Part shown: piece by piece, positions 1 through 9,157 of the stretch
How the letters are laid out: every line of letters starts with the position of its first letter
How positions within the stretch are numbered: position 1 is the stretch's first letter
Assembly (NCBI RefSeq): GCF_004014775.2
Contig: NZ_CP042808.1
Location: 2,425,001 to 2,489,000 of the forward strand
Reading direction: 5' to 3'
DNA length: 64,000 bases
DNA from: Acetobacter oryzoeni
GTDB lineage: Bacteria > Pseudomonadota > Alphaproteobacteria > Acetobacterales > Acetobacteraceae
Notes under the pieces: model-generated
Told to the model about the DNA's origin: nothing
Databases searched by the model: none
Seen by the model: the letters and a program-made list of their open reading frames with translations, nothing else
Translations under genes and position numbers: made by a program

Positions 1-526
1 ATCGGCGGCGCACCCTTCAGGGCCGCAGCGCAGCGGAGGACGGCGGGACGGAATTTTCTTGTCTCGCGAGGAATGACGGCGCAGCCGTCAGGGGAAGAAA
101 ATTACGGCCTGCCGTTGCGCCAGAGACGATCGAGGCGCAGCCGCCCCTCGGCTAGATCAGCCATTTTCAGAGGCCGTATGCGTGCGTGGCCCGACAGAGC
201 GACCATCACGGAGGACATGAGGCCCCCTCGGCGTACAGGGTCCGGCAGGAAAGAGCATGAGCGTCGTCACGCGTTCGTTTCGGGCCATGACATGACCCGG
301 TGGCTGGGGACGATGCCAGACAGGTGGCCGCGCTATCCGCTGTTTCTGCCAGCCAGTCGCAGGCGAGGGCCGTCCATGACCGAGAGGTTCCAAGAGGAAA
401 GCGACCAGGGCCAGCAACGCGTTGAGACGAGCCAACGCCGCGTCAGCCGCCCTCCCCCGATGACAGGACTGGCAGCCATACGAAGCATCTGGTCTGGTCC
501 CCTGCCTGCAGTCTGCCGGGACGGGG
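1..526. other. No confident gene at the left edge
   Basis: GC-rich stretch. Several overlapping frames stay open on both strands, as expected at high GC, but none has a convincing ribosome binding site together with a protein-like composition. It lies downstream of the minus-strand membrane protein gene that ends at 527. I see nothing here that I can support. Confidence 0.5.
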
Positions 527-967
527 TCAGACGCGCGCGATGTTCCCGCCGGACGGTCCGGGTGGGGCCACGGCTGTAAAACGGATGAAAGCGGTGATCC
601 CCACCGCGCTCGCGCCGATGACGGAAAAAAAGAACTGCCATGCCGCAGACGGCATCATCATCTGGGCAATCCCATGTGTGGTGCTGTAGCCCATGATGAT
701 AGCGGGCACGGTATAGAGCAGGACAATCAGCAGCCTGAGCCACGCCCAAGGCACGCAGGCGAATGCGATCTGGCCGAGAATGAAGGTCGCGGCTCCCGCG
801 ACAAACCCGATGATGACCGCACCCAATAGGCCGGCACCGGTATCAAAGGCCCAGAGCGCAGCCATCAGACCGGTAGCACAGGGCAGTGCGAAAACTGCGA
901 CGGTGAAGAAGAACCAGCACAGGAAGCCAATGCCGGCAACGAGCAGGAAGGGAGCAAGGATGAACAT
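527..967 (-). CDS. Small multi-pass membrane protein, function unknown
   Basis: A 146-aa protein dominated by hydrophobic stretches, with about four predicted membrane segments (roughly residues 3-25, 32-62, 68-92 and 106-128), so it probably sits in the inner membrane. The start is supported by GGAGACC about nine bases upstream. No enzymatic motif is visible and I do not recognise the family. It lies downstream of the DUF2493 gene on the same strand, about 190 bp away, at the end of the leftward plasmid-type block. A role in plasmid maintenance or transfer can only be guessed from context. Confidence 0.6.
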   Translation of the reverse strand: MFILAPFLLVAGIGFLCWFFFTVAVFALPCATGLMAALWAFDTGAGLLGAVIIGFVAGAATFILGQIAFACVPWAWLRLLIVLLYTVPAIIMGYSTTHGIAQMMMPSAAWQFFFSVIGASAVGITAFIRFTAVAPPGPSGGNIARV

Positions 968-1160
968 GGTGGTGGTCTCCGTGCAATCGACGATGTCGGA
1001 CGGGTGCGCCTGCCACCACCACCACGGCGCACTCGCATCATAGCGAAAATGATGTGTCGACGGAACGAGAATCGTACTGGCGTCCGGCGATACCGAACTG
1101 GCCTTCTATGCCCGCGCCGCGCGGATCGCCGTCACGGATAATCCGGAGTGAAGACGGCGC

Positions 1161-2090
1161 TCACGCGCCGCCTCCGAACCGCAGGATAGGGATGCCGAGC
1201 TTTTTCGCCTTGTCGGCCAGATTTTCCTGAATGCCGGTTCCGGGAAAGACCATGACGCCGATCGGCATGGTGTCGAGCAGCGCATCGTTACGACGGAAGG
1301 GGGCTGCCTTGGCATGCTTCGTCCAATCCGGCTTGAAGGCGATCTGTACAATCTCGCGGTGATCGGCCCAACGTGAGGCAATGAATTCGGCACCTTTGGG
1401 CGAGCCGCCGTGCAGCAGAACCATGTCCGGATGCTTGGCACGTACCTTGTCCAGCCGATCCCAGATCAGGATATGGTCGTCGAAATCGAGACCGCCGGTC
1501 ACGACCACCTTAGGACCGGGCGGAACCAGCAATTCGCCCTCGGCCTTACGGCGGGCATTGAGGAAGTCGCGGCTGTCGATCATGGAGGCTGTCATGGTGC
1601 GGCGTGACACCAGCGAGCCGGTCTTCGGTCGCCACGCGCTCAGGGTCAGGCGTTCGAACTGCTCCTGCGCCTCGTCGCGGAAGATCTCATAGGCGTTGCG
1701 ACGCTCGATCAGGGTCAGCCCTTCGGCAATCAACCGCTCCAGCTCCACCGAGCGGATCTCGCTGCCATCCTGTTCCTGCTGACTGCGCTTCTGCGCCTGC
1801 TCGTTGCGGTCAAGCTCACGCTCGACCTGGCCGGCCATGCGGTGGAAGATGTTCACGGCAGACCAGAGCAACGCTTCAAGATCGGGTTCCAGCCGTGTGT
1901 CGGTCAGCGTCGCGGCAATGGCGTCGAAGATGTCGGCCACAGCACCTCCGATGCGCGGAGCTTCGGGCAGCGGCCTCGGGTCCGGCTCGTCCTCGAAAGG
2001 ACGGTAGCCATACATCTGGAGTTCGGCCAGCACGTGGGCGGTGGATGAAGCGGCGTGCGGCAGTTCGAAATCGTCGGTCGTGCGGGTCAT
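1161..2090 (-). CDS. DUF2493 (SLOG-like) domain protein
   Basis: A 309-aa protein. The C-terminal third (about residues 190-309) has the DUF2493 pattern: a strand ending in VVTGGLDF, then HGGSPKGAEFIA, then IGVMVFPGTGIQENLADKAKKLG, which is the nucleotide-binding Rossmann-like core of the SLOG/YspA group. The N-terminal part is helical and charged, with a possible coiled coil around residues 85-125. DUF2493 proteins are common on alphaproteobacterial plasmids and are thought to sense or process nucleotide-like ligands; the biochemical role is not established. The start ATG follows GAGGA. The upstream 361-bp gap holds strong hairpins, which may regulate this gene. Confidence 0.85.
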   Translation of the reverse strand: MTRTTDDFELPHAASSTAHVLAELQMYGYRPFEDEPDPRPLPEAPRIGGAVADIFDAIAATLTDTRLEPDLEALLWSAVNIFHRMAGQVERELDRNEQAQKRSQQEQDGSEIRSVELERLIAEGLTLIERRNAYEIFRDEAQEQFERLTLSAWRPKTGSLVSRRTMTASMIDSRDFLNARRKAEGELLVPPGPKVVVTGGLDFDDHILIWDRLDKVRAKHPDMVLLHGGSPKGAEFIASRWADHREIVQIAFKPDWTKHAKAAPFRRNDALLDTMPIGVMVFPGTGIQENLADKAKKLGIPILRFGGGA

Positions 2091-2104
2091 GATGCGGTCC
2101 TCCC

Positions 2105-2320
2105 AGGTCTCCGGCCGCGCCCTTCGCGGCCTTTCCGGGGGCGGATAGCGGCAGACCAGGGACAGGCCGGAACCGCGCGCTCGCGCGCGGCCGCAGCACA
2201 GCGAAGGATGGCAGGGGGCCGGCTATTTTGCTTCGCGGTGCAAAGCGCGCCGAACCGGGGTCCCCACGCGGCCTGCCGCGTGGGGTGTGAGGGCGCGGCG
2301 GAAAATAGCCGGTCCCCGCC
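2105..2320. repeat. Cluster of strong GC-rich hairpins in a 361-bp gap
   Basis: The gap 2091-2451 has no convincing gene but holds four inverted repeats: GGCCGCG/CGCGGCC at 2113-2131; CCGCGCGC/GCGCGCGG with a 2-base loop at 2173-2190; an 11-bp perfect stem CCCCACGCGGC with a 2-base loop at 2262-2285; and an outer pair GGGCCGGCTATTTT (2216-2229) with AAAATAGCCGGTCC (2302-2315, 13 of 14 paired) that encloses the third. It lies just downstream of the toprim gene and just upstream of the DUF2493 gene, so it could act as a terminator, an attenuator, a structured RNA or a replication or nicking site. Confidence 0.7.
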
Positions 2321-2451
2321 ATTGAAGGCCTGGCCCGGCTGACGCCCGCTCCCCACCTGAAAGGCCGGGGCGTGGACCTGCCGGACGGAAGGACACGAAC
2401 AGGCCCGCAGAGAACGAAGACTGGAACCGCCTGCCCCTCTTTCCGGCCCGC

Positions 2452-3498
2452 TCAGGTGCCGGCGGTCTCCAGAAAGCGTGCCACGTCCGATGGCGCGAGT
2501 TGCGGATGCAGGATCGCCCGCAGCGCACTGCGCCCAAAGGCCCTGAGGTCATCGTTGAAATCGCCCAGCCGTGCCGACAGGCCGATCACCTCGATCCCGG
2601 CGTCATCCGCACGGGCGTGCAGCGTCGCCAGCGCCTGGTCCCCGGCCGGATCGTCATCGCGCAGGACGTAGAGACGGCGCAGCAGTGGCGGAAAGATCAG
2701 GGCGGCGAGATGCGCCGAGGACAGGCAGGCGGCCAGCGGTAGATCGGGCAGAACCTGCCGCAGCGACAGCACCGTCTCGATGCCTTCCCCGGCGGCCAGC
2801 ACGTCGGATGCCACCCCGAAGCGCACGGCATGGCCGAGCAGGCCCCCCAGGGCACGACGCGGGTGATCGACCGGTGCCTTGCCGCGCCCTTCCTCCGCCA
2901 GCCAGGTGCGATGCACACCGGTCAGAGTGCCGTCGAGGTCGGTGACGGCGGCGATCATCGCGGGCCAGGTCTCGGTCGGACTGTCTTCGTCCGGCCGGTA
3001 AAAGCAGCGCGGATGGAAGCGCAGGGCTTCGGTTCCGTGCAAAAGCGTAATGTCGCGTCTACGGAGATACGCTTCTACGGACGTGCCCGCGATCGGCCCG
3101 GACATGGCCCAGAGCCGTCGCGCCGCTTCGGAAGAGTTGGCAGGTCCACGTTCCTGAACCGGACGATCCCGCGACGACGGTACCGGATCGGGTCGAGGCA
3201 GGCTGAGGAAGGCGCGCGCCTCGTCGGCCACGTCACGGAAATCCCCCAGGCCGAGGCTTTCGCGGATCACGTCGAGCAGGTCGCCATGCTCGCCCGACTG
3301 TGCGTCCGTCCATTTTCCCGCCCTGCCATTGGCGGTGTCGTGCAGCCGGACAAACAGCGACCGCCCCGGCGTGTTGCGTACGTCACCGACCAGCCAGTAA
3401 TTGCCGTGACGGCGACCGGCGGAAAGATACCGCCGGCACACCGCCTCCGCGTTCTCCGCCAGACGACGGGCCAGATCGCCTGCATCATGCGAGGCCAT
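2452..3498 (-). CDS. Toprim-domain, primase-like plasmid protein
   Basis: About 348 aa. The N-terminus (GRHGNYWLVGDVRNTPGRSL, WTDAQSGEHGDLLDVI) looks like the zinc-finger-type half of phage and plasmid DnaG-like primases, though without an obvious cysteine set. The C-terminal half holds a toprim-like core: VLAAGEGIETVLSL (conserved Glu) and LYVLRDDDPAGDQA (the DxD-type acidic cluster). Such proteins are thought to prime or assist plasmid DNA replication or transfer. I chose the ATG at 3498 because it overlaps the upstream stop as TAATG, indicating translational coupling; a longer frame to 3573 exists but would run into the neighbour. Confidence 0.82.
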   Translation of the reverse strand: MASHDAGDLARRLAENAEAVCRRYLSAGRRHGNYWLVGDVRNTPGRSLFVRLHDTANGRAGKWTDAQSGEHGDLLDVIRESLGLGDFRDVADEARAFLSLPRPDPVPSSRDRPVQERGPANSSEAARRLWAMSGPIAGTSVEAYLRRRDITLLHGTEALRFHPRCFYRPDEDSPTETWPAMIAAVTDLDGTLTGVHRTWLAEEGRGKAPVDHPRRALGGLLGHAVRFGVASDVLAAGEGIETVLSLRQVLPDLPLAACLSSAHLAALIFPPLLRRLYVLRDDDPAGDQALATLHARADDAGIEVIGLSARLGDFNDDLRAFGRSALRAILHPQLAPSDVARFLETAGT

Positions 3499-3929
3499 TA
3501 CCCTTGCCCTCCTCCTGTTTCGGGATCGCCTCCGTCGAGGGCGATCGCCAGCCAGCGATCGGTGGTCGTCCATGAAATCGTCTTGCGCCTGCCAAGGTCA
3601 AGCAGATGCGCGCCACCGCTGAAGGCTCCGATCCTGGGACGTGAGGCCGTATTGGCCCACTGGAACCCCCATCGGCCCCGCAGCCGGAATGCCCGTGCGC
3701 AGCGCAGCACGAAGTCCACGACCTGCTGCGGATCGCCGGTCGTCTCATCGTGTATCCAGAGTTGCGTGCCGCCATATTCAGGCACGATCGACAGGACAAA
3801 ACCGTCAGAGGGCGGGTCTTCCGCCGCCAGTTCGTCCATGAATTTATTATAGAGGTCGAGCGCCTTGGCAGCGTTTTCCACCGTGCCCACATCGAGCACG
3901 CAGGAAAAATGCGTGAAGAAATCGGCCAT
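3498..3929 (-). CDS. Conserved-looking plasmid protein, function unknown
   Basis: A 143-aa soluble, acidic protein with no recognised motif. The start is supported by GGGAG a few bases upstream, and its stop overlaps the start of the toprim gene by one base (TAATG), so the two are cotranslated. It begins just downstream of a terminator that follows the DUF932 gene, so it may have its own promoter in 3930-4012 or rely on read-through. Aromatic-rich segments (TQLWIHDETTG, RGRWGFQWANT) suggest a compact fold. Its place between DUF932 and toprim genes suggests plasmid replication or maintenance, without direct proof. Confidence 0.6.
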   Translation of the reverse strand: MADFFTHFSCVLDVGTVENAAKALDLYNKFMDELAAEDPPSDGFVLSIVPEYGGTQLWIHDETTGDPQQVVDFVLRCARAFRLRGRWGFQWANTASRPRIGAFSGGAHLLDLGRRKTISWTTTDRWLAIALDGGDPETGGGQG

Positions 3930-3947
3930 CGGAATAACTCCCGAAAC

Positions 3948-3974
3948 GAAAAAGCCCGGCGCAGGGGCCGGGCT
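3948..3974 (-). terminator. Rho-independent terminator after the DUF932 gene
   Basis: Read on the minus strand, AGCCCGGC pairs with GCCGGGCT around a short loop, followed by TTTTTCG. It sits 38 bp past the stop of the DUF932 gene and would end transcription of that gene. Confidence 0.75.
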
Positions 3975-4012
3975 CGTAAAAACGGCTTTACAGAAAAACG
4001 GAAAATCGGCTT

Positions 4013-5215
4013 TCAGGACGCACGCTCCATCAGCCTGCGGGCCTTCTCCTCCAGATCCAGCCGCGTATCCTGATTGGCCTTCGTCCGCGCCAGTGCGGTA
4101 ATGCCCTGCACGAAATCGAACACGCTCTCGGGCTTGCGTCCCTCCTCGTGCAGCACTGTTTCGATGATCCTGGTGGTTTCCGGTTTGGAGAACCCACGAC
4201 GACGCAGGAAACTTTCGCGGTCCTCATCAGTTTTTGCCACCAGCGCCCGACGCGAAGCCTGAATGCCGGAGACGAACGAGGCCGGGCTGGTTGTGGCGAA
4301 ATTCCGCAGGGCTGGTGTCGCCTGATGCACGAAACGGGACGCTGCAAACTTGCTATGCCGGATCGTGATCTGTTCGAAATTTTCCACGCCCCACAACATG
4401 CGATTCTGGCACACCCCGCGCAGATAGAATGACGCAATGCCGAGGCTCTTGCTGCCGACTTCCGAGTTCCAGGCGTAGAAGCCCCGGAAATAGAGATCGG
4501 GATCGCCGTTCGGCAGGCGGCCCGCCTCGATCGGGTGTGTATCGTCGACAAGAAACAGGAACACGTCCCTGTCTGACGCATACAGCGTCGTGGTTTCCCT
4601 GGTGATGTCCACGTACGGATTATGGGTCATGGTAGCCCAGTCGATCACACCGGGCACCTTCCAGTTGGTATCGCCCGTGCCGTCGCCGGCGATCTTGCGC
4701 ACCGCGCCGACCAGTTCATGGTCCCAGATGCGGCCGTAATCCGGCCCCGTGACGGCGCGCAGTTCCACCCGACCGTCTTCGGTTTCCAGCGTCTTGACCA
4801 GTTCGGCCCGATGCGACAGCAGGCCGTGCTGCAGGTTGATCGCCGCCAGTGGGGCGGGAAGATTGCGCAGATAGGACGACGGCGCACCGACCAGACTGCA
4901 CATCTGGCCAAAGGACCAGTGGGTCGGTGCGATTGGCTCATGCTGTCCCGGAACGGTCAAAGTCAGGCGCTCGGCATCGTCGCGGGATGCTTCCACGCGA
5001 ATGGCGCGGCTTTCCACCGTGCGGGCGGTGGCGCGCTCGGCACGGGCAAGTGTGGCGGCATGCAGGTCAGACAGGGACAGGTAGCGCTCGTCATCGGGCC
5101 GCGAGAACCATTCGGACGATACGCGGGCGCTGCGCTCCCCACGCGAAGGATCGATCCGGAAGCCGCCAGACGCGGCGCCACGGGACGCAGGGGGCAGGAT
5201 GGTGGTTGTGGTCAT
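4013..5215 (-). CDS. DUF932 (phage/plasmid-like) protein
   Basis: About 400 aa. The family signature runs through the middle: SLVGAPSSYLRNLPAPLAA, VTGPDYGRIWDHELVGAV, then VFLFLVDDTHPIE and YFRGFYAWNSEVGSKSLGI, followed by CQNRMLWGVE. DUF932 proteins occur on many alphaproteobacterial plasmids and phages; their biochemical role is unknown. I chose the ATG at 5215 because GGAGAG precedes it at good spacing; a frame extends to 5293 but lacks a site. The gene lies between two minus-strand terminators (5295-5325 and 3948-3974), so it appears to be a single-gene transcription unit. Confidence 0.88.
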   Translation of the reverse strand: MTTTTILPPASRGAASGGFRIDPSRGERSARVSSEWFSRPDDERYLSLSDLHAATLARAERATARTVESRAIRVEASRDDAERLTLTVPGQHEPIAPTHWSFGQMCSLVGAPSSYLRNLPAPLAAINLQHGLLSHRAELVKTLETEDGRVELRAVTGPDYGRIWDHELVGAVRKIAGDGTGDTNWKVPGVIDWATMTHNPYVDITRETTTLYASDRDVFLFLVDDTHPIEAGRLPNGDPDLYFRGFYAWNSEVGSKSLGIASFYLRGVCQNRMLWGVENFEQITIRHSKFAASRFVHQATPALRNFATTSPASFVSGIQASRRALVAKTDEDRESFLRRRGFSKPETTRIIETVLHEEGRKPESVFDFVQGITALARTKANQDTRLDLEEKARRLMERAS

Positions 5216-5294
5216 GGAAAACTCTCCTCTGATGCCGGTTATTCGGCACCCAAGGCGAAGCCGACCTCTCCCTCTTTCCGGGGCGCCGGACATG

Positions 5295-5325
5295 AAAAAA
5301 GCGGCTTCCGGGCACCGGAAGCCGC
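5295..5325 (-). terminator. Rho-independent terminator after parB
   Basis: Minus-strand reading gives GCGGCTTCCGG, a short loop, CCGGAAGCCGC and then six T residues. It lies 29 bp beyond the parB-like stop and separates that gene from DUF932. Confidence 0.85.
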
Positions 5326-5353
5326 TGTCTCACCATTCCAAAAATCCATTACG

Positions 5354-7423
5354 CTATTCGGCGGCAATGGCTTCCATATCCCCGCCTGCCGTTACTGTTT
5401 CAACCTGTACCTGATCTGTCAGTCCCACGGTCCGCAATGCCTCGGGCAACCAGCCGGAACCCTCAAGCAGCCGCTCGGCCTCGCGCGCCATGTCGGGCTT
5501 CTTCAGGTGGGCGATGCGCTCTGCCGCCTCGTCACCGCGTGCTTCGCGCACAGCCTGCAGGATGCGCGCCTTGGTCACCCGGCCGAGATAGTTCTCGACC
5601 GTGGGCTGCCAGCCCGCCTCGACCAGATCGAGGCTGAGGGCCGATGCCAGACGGTCTGCACGCTTGAGACGCTCGGTGACGCTGCGCTGGGACACCGCGC
5701 CGTAGGCGGGCATGCGCTCGTAGAGCGCGTTGACCCCAAAGGACAGGCAATGGGCCAGCAGCGCCATGCGGCTGGCATCATCCAGCCCGTCGATCCAGCG
5801 CCACAGCGCATCCTCGTCATCCGGCAGATCATGCTTCCAGCCCTCGTTGCGCTGGCGCAGCGCATGGGCCAGCAGACTGCCCGGCATGTCAGGCGAATGG
5901 ACCGGCAGAGAAATTTCCCGGACATAGGCTTCCAGGCAGTCCGCACCCGATGTCTGCCAGTAAACATCACGCACCAGCGTATGCAGCATTTCGGTCAGCG
6001 CGATGTGCGGGTTGCTGGCAAAAGCATCCCGCAGGGCCAGCGTGCGCCAGGCCGTCAGTTCGGTGAGAAGCCGGTCAGGCAGTGGTTTGATCCCGTCTTC
6101 TTCCTCGGGCTCGACGTCGGGAGCGATGTTGTCGCCCTCCCCCTCCTGGTAACCATGGCCTGTGCTATCGTGGTCCCGCCCATCATACCCAGCATGATCG
6201 TATCCATCGGCATCATCGGTCTCTTCGGGCTCGGCCGGCATGTCCTCGGGCAGGACGAAGCCCCGCTCGACCTGCAGCATGCCATCGCTGGCAAGGCTGA
6301 CGAAGGCTCCGGCCCGCGCCATGTCGGCAGGATCGAACGCCAGAGGTCGTTCCTCCAGAGCAAGAATGGCCTGCTCGATCTCGCCCAGCCTTGCATCCAC
6401 CTCATCGGGATATTCATCGGCCTGGGCGTATTCGGCCTCGATGGTTTCCTGCTCGACACGCAGGGCTTCGAGGCGGACCGTCTCTTCATCGGCCAGTGGC
6501 ACTTCCGTGCCATCAATTTCCGCGAACTGCCGGGTATGCCCCCATGGAAACGACAGGGCCGCCTCGACCCATTTCCAGCCCTCGGCACGGATATCTTCTG
6601 CGGCTGCATGCAATTTTTCCATGACCAGCCGGTCCACAATACCCGGATCCTGCAGCCAGCCGCCGTCATCGGCCTCGAACAGGTCGCGCATGATATGACC
6701 GCCCGCTGCGATATAGGCCTCCAGCCCGACGAAGCGGGCACGGGCGTCCGAGGCCCGCACAGTCTTTTCTGTCAGCATGCGGCGGATGACATAGGGTTCA
6801 CGGTTATGGCTCTGGGACACGATGTCCCAGACCTGCTCCTGGCGGGCATGGTCATCGCTGATGGAAAAGGCCATCAGCTGTTCCAGCTTCATGCCGTCCT
6901 GCTCGTAGATATCCAGTAGCTTGTCGGACACGGTCATCAGCCGCAGGCGCTGTTTGACCACGGCCGGTGCGACGAAGAACGCTGCGGCGATTTCCTCCTC
7001 GGACATGCCTTTCTCCAGCATGTCACGGAAGGCGCGAAACTGGTCCAGCGGATGCAGGGCCACGCGCTGAACGTTCTCGGCCAGGGAATCGTCCTCGGCG
7101 AGGATGGCCGACCCGGCCTCGCGCACGACGCACGGTACCGGGGCCATCTTCGCCAGTTTCTTCTGCTTCACCAGCAGTTCGAGGGCACGGAAGCGTCGTC
7201 CACCGGCAGGCACTTCATAGGTACCGGTCTCGGCCCCGGTGTCGTCGAGAACAGGGCGGACGTTCAGACTCTGCAGCAGCCCGCGGCGCTCGATGTCGCG
7301 GGCCAGTTCCTCGATCGACAGACCGGACTTCACACGCCGGACGTTGGACTGGGATAGCACCAGCCGGTTGAAGGGGATGTCACGGGAGGAACTCAGGGTG
7401 ATTTTGGGAATAGCGGTCGCCAT
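5354..7423 (-). CDS. Large ParB/RepB-like partition protein
   Basis: About 689 aa, much longer than a classic ParB (about 300 aa). The N-terminus holds the ParB/Srx-like domain (PFNRLVLSQSNVRRV, IEELARDIERRGLLQSLNVRPV, VPAGGRRFRALELL), followed by a helix-turn-helix region (EEEIAAAFFVAPAVVKQRLRLM, about residues 140-175). The C-terminal half is long, acidic and probably flexible around residues 395-440, then helical. ParB-like proteins of this size are typical of alphaproteobacterial plasmids, where they bind DNA for segregation or act as regulators. No parA lies beside it. The start at 7423 has GGAG upstream; the upstream extension to 7474 is unlikely. Confidence 0.85.
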   Translation of the reverse strand: MATAIPKITLSSSRDIPFNRLVLSQSNVRRVKSGLSIEELARDIERRGLLQSLNVRPVLDDTGAETGTYEVPAGGRRFRALELLVKQKKLAKMAPVPCVVREAGSAILAEDDSLAENVQRVALHPLDQFRAFRDMLEKGMSEEEIAAAFFVAPAVVKQRLRLMTVSDKLLDIYEQDGMKLEQLMAFSISDDHARQEQVWDIVSQSHNREPYVIRRMLTEKTVRASDARARFVGLEAYIAAGGHIMRDLFEADDGGWLQDPGIVDRLVMEKLHAAAEDIRAEGWKWVEAALSFPWGHTRQFAEIDGTEVPLADEETVRLEALRVEQETIEAEYAQADEYPDEVDARLGEIEQAILALEERPLAFDPADMARAGAFVSLASDGMLQVERGFVLPEDMPAEPEETDDADGYDHAGYDGRDHDSTGHGYQEGEGDNIAPDVEPEEEDGIKPLPDRLLTELTAWRTLALRDAFASNPHIALTEMLHTLVRDVYWQTSGADCLEAYVREISLPVHSPDMPGSLLAHALRQRNEGWKHDLPDDEDALWRWIDGLDDASRMALLAHCLSFGVNALYERMPAYGAVSQRSVTERLKRADRLASALSLDLVEAGWQPTVENYLGRVTKARILQAVREARGDEAAERIAHLKKPDMAREAERLLEGSGWLPEALRTVGLTDQVQVETVTAGGDMEAIAAE

Positions 7424-7678
7424 GGCGAAAAGCTCCATGACGGGCGGACAGGAGCCTCTCTCCCACCCTCTCAACCCGTCACGAAAATCCCCGCAGCCCT
7501 CTGCCTCTGAAGGCTATACCCGAACAAGCACGCTCTCCTCCTTTCCCGGCAGGAAAGAAGAATAAAGACGAGAACGCAGAAGGCTTCTCTCCTTGAAGAT
7601 CTGCCTCGTTGCAACCATTACGCTCTATCTATGTAACCTGAGCCTAAAGAGATAATGATTTACTATCCTTACGCAGGT

Positions 7679-8671
7679 TTATAGCAGATGATATGGCACA
7701 AATTTATCGGCAGGTTTATCAAAAAAATTCCGTCGAAGTTCAGGAAGCTTCTCACGCGCCTCCACTACTGCGCGATTCTTCATTTCAGCAATACGACCAG
7801 CATTGTCTAATGTGTAACGACCTGATGGGGCTATCTGGTCTACACGCCAAATAGCTTGATGGCCGTGGCCATCTCCTGTAAGGATTTTTGCAGCGCCGAG
7901 CGCACTATGAGATTGACCTGCCATGAACAGCCGAGTGACATGAGCAGCCATCGGCAATTTTCCAGCCCATCGAGGCGGGGCATTAACTTCTGCGATAGTC
8001 CCGATACTAAGCACTTTCAGTCTCTTGGCGGGCCATCCCAGCGTTCCGACCGCCTCGACCACCGCTGCGCCAATCGGATTATTGGCCCAGACACCACCGT
8101 CAATAAGCTCGACTTGATCAGATGTATTATGTGCAGGCAGAAATGTCGGAGCCGCAGCAGTAGCCATCGCTGCATCTACGGCCAACTGCCTAAAATCAGT
8201 CTCCAGCCGCGGATGGTGGGCCGTCTTGTAGATGTAAACGCGTTCCAATATCGGGTGCCACGCAGGGATAAGCAATCGAGTTGCGCTTTCCCCAAGACGC
8301 CGTTCTCCGAGAATGCCGTCGAGAGCAGCGCGGAGTTCTGTCGCCTCATATTTGCTGCCAACCCAGTGCCGCGCGCTTCGCCAGCGCTGACGGAGCCAAT
8401 TACCAATAGTGCCGTGCTGCTGATCGAAGATTGCCGGTCCACGCTCCTCATAAAGTTTCAGAATCTCGTTTGCAGAAAGTCCTAAGCCTAAACCAACAGC
8501 TATAATGCCGCCGGTCGACGTGCCTGCTATCAAATCGAAGTATTGACCGATCGGATGCTCGATGTATTCCTCAAGTCGGGCAAGGAAAGCTGCAGGAAAT
8601 ACTCCTCGGATTCCCCCTCCATCCAAACACAGAATACGATAAGACTTATCCTGATCATCTTGCATGTTCAT
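7679..8671 (-). CDS. capV: CapV-type patatin-like phospholipase, CBASS effector
   Basis: A 330-aa patatin phospholipase. The oxyanion motif GGGIRG is at residues 18-23, the nucleophile Ser52 in GTSTGG, and the catalytic Asp191 in DGG. In CBASS, CapV-type enzymes are switched on by the cyclic nucleotide made by the CD-NTase and degrade membrane phospholipids, killing the infected cell. It is the third gene of a minus-strand operon after the CD-NTase and an E2-like gene, and its start overlaps the E2-like gene by 17 bp. Length and motifs fit an intact enzyme. A general lipid-acting patatin is the alternative, but the operon context argues for CBASS. Confidence 0.9.
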   Translation of the reverse strand: MNMQDDQDKSYRILCLDGGGIRGVFPAAFLARLEEYIEHPIGQYFDLIAGTSTGGIIAVGLGLGLSANEILKLYEERGPAIFDQQHGTIGNWLRQRWRSARHWVGSKYEATELRAALDGILGERRLGESATRLLIPAWHPILERVYIYKTAHHPRLETDFRQLAVDAAMATAAAPTFLPAHNTSDQVELIDGGVWANNPIGAAVVEAVGTLGWPAKRLKVLSIGTIAEVNAPPRWAGKLPMAAHVTRLFMAGQSHSALGAAKILTGDGHGHQAIWRVDQIAPSGRYTLDNAGRIAEMKNRAVVEAREKLPELRRNFFDKPADKFVPYHLL

Positions 8672-9152
8672 GACGTTTTCTATTTGATATCAGAATATTA
8701 CGCTTCGGTTTATGACTATCGGATCGGTCCCGCACTCTAGGATGTAGTCCGCCACCTGACCATTCATTGGACAGCAGCCATGCTTCGAAATAGAACAACC
8801 AGAGTGCCGTCCATGGTACGATCGTCTGGTCTAGCCGCATCCAATTTCCCCACTCGCCCGAGTTTGGAAGATAAAGACAAAGCCGCGTTGGCAATTGTTC
8901 ATATACGTGCGGTAGTTTTCTTCCCTCAGCCAAAATCGTAAGATCAGGCTGGTCAATATAGACTGCCGGTGCCTTCCCTTGCCGATATTCTATCCGGGCA
9001 TGATACAACCTGCTCAAGGGCGTAGGCGTAACCAGAAAGTTCCACGTAAGAATATTACCGCGCAGTTTCCCGTGACCTTCACAGATCGGGTTAGACCGTA
9101 GCGCGATATACTGCTGTGAAGGTGTCAGTGGCCGAGGAAGATCGAAGCGCAT
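8655..9152 (-). CDS. E2-like protein of a type II-short CBASS
   Basis: A 165-aa protein between the CD-NTase and the phospholipase. The pattern from Cys92 on (LCLYLP, then WGNWMRLDQTIVPWTALWL, then SNEWSGGGLHP) matches what I recall of the stand-alone E2-like protein of short type II CBASS operons, where Cys92 would be the conjugation cysteine. In such systems the E2-like protein is thought to prime the CD-NTase by attaching its C-terminus to other molecules. No E1 or JAB peptidase gene is present. The stop is 5 bp from the CD-NTase side start and the 3' end overlaps capV by 17 bp. The E2 assignment is by pattern and context. Confidence 0.72.
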   Translation of the reverse strand: MRFDLPRPLTPSQQYIALRSNPICEGHGKLRGNILTWNFLVTPTPLSRLYHARIEYRQGKAPAVYIDQPDLTILAEGRKLPHVYEQLPTRLCLYLPNSGEWGNWMRLDQTIVPWTALWLFYFEAWLLSNEWSGGGLHPRVRDRSDSHKPKRNILISNRKRHEHAR

Positions 9153-9157
9153 CGAGA

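Noticed and set aside
73..749. Overlapping open frames on both strands at the left edge
   Set aside because: No ribosome binding site or protein-like composition; they overlap each other and the membrane protein gene.
1060..1151. A short plus-strand frame ending IAVTDNPE before a stop at 1151, possibly the tail of a lost gene
   Set aside because: Too short and without family signature to call a remnant.
2830..3852. A 340-codon plus-strand frame
   Set aside because: Antisense shadow of the toprim gene and its upstream neighbour, both of which have coupled starts and domain signatures.
4622..6919. A 765-codon open frame on the plus strand
   Set aside because: It is antisense to the parB-like and DUF932 genes, its composition is typical of the antisense of high-GC coding DNA, and it has no recognisable domain.
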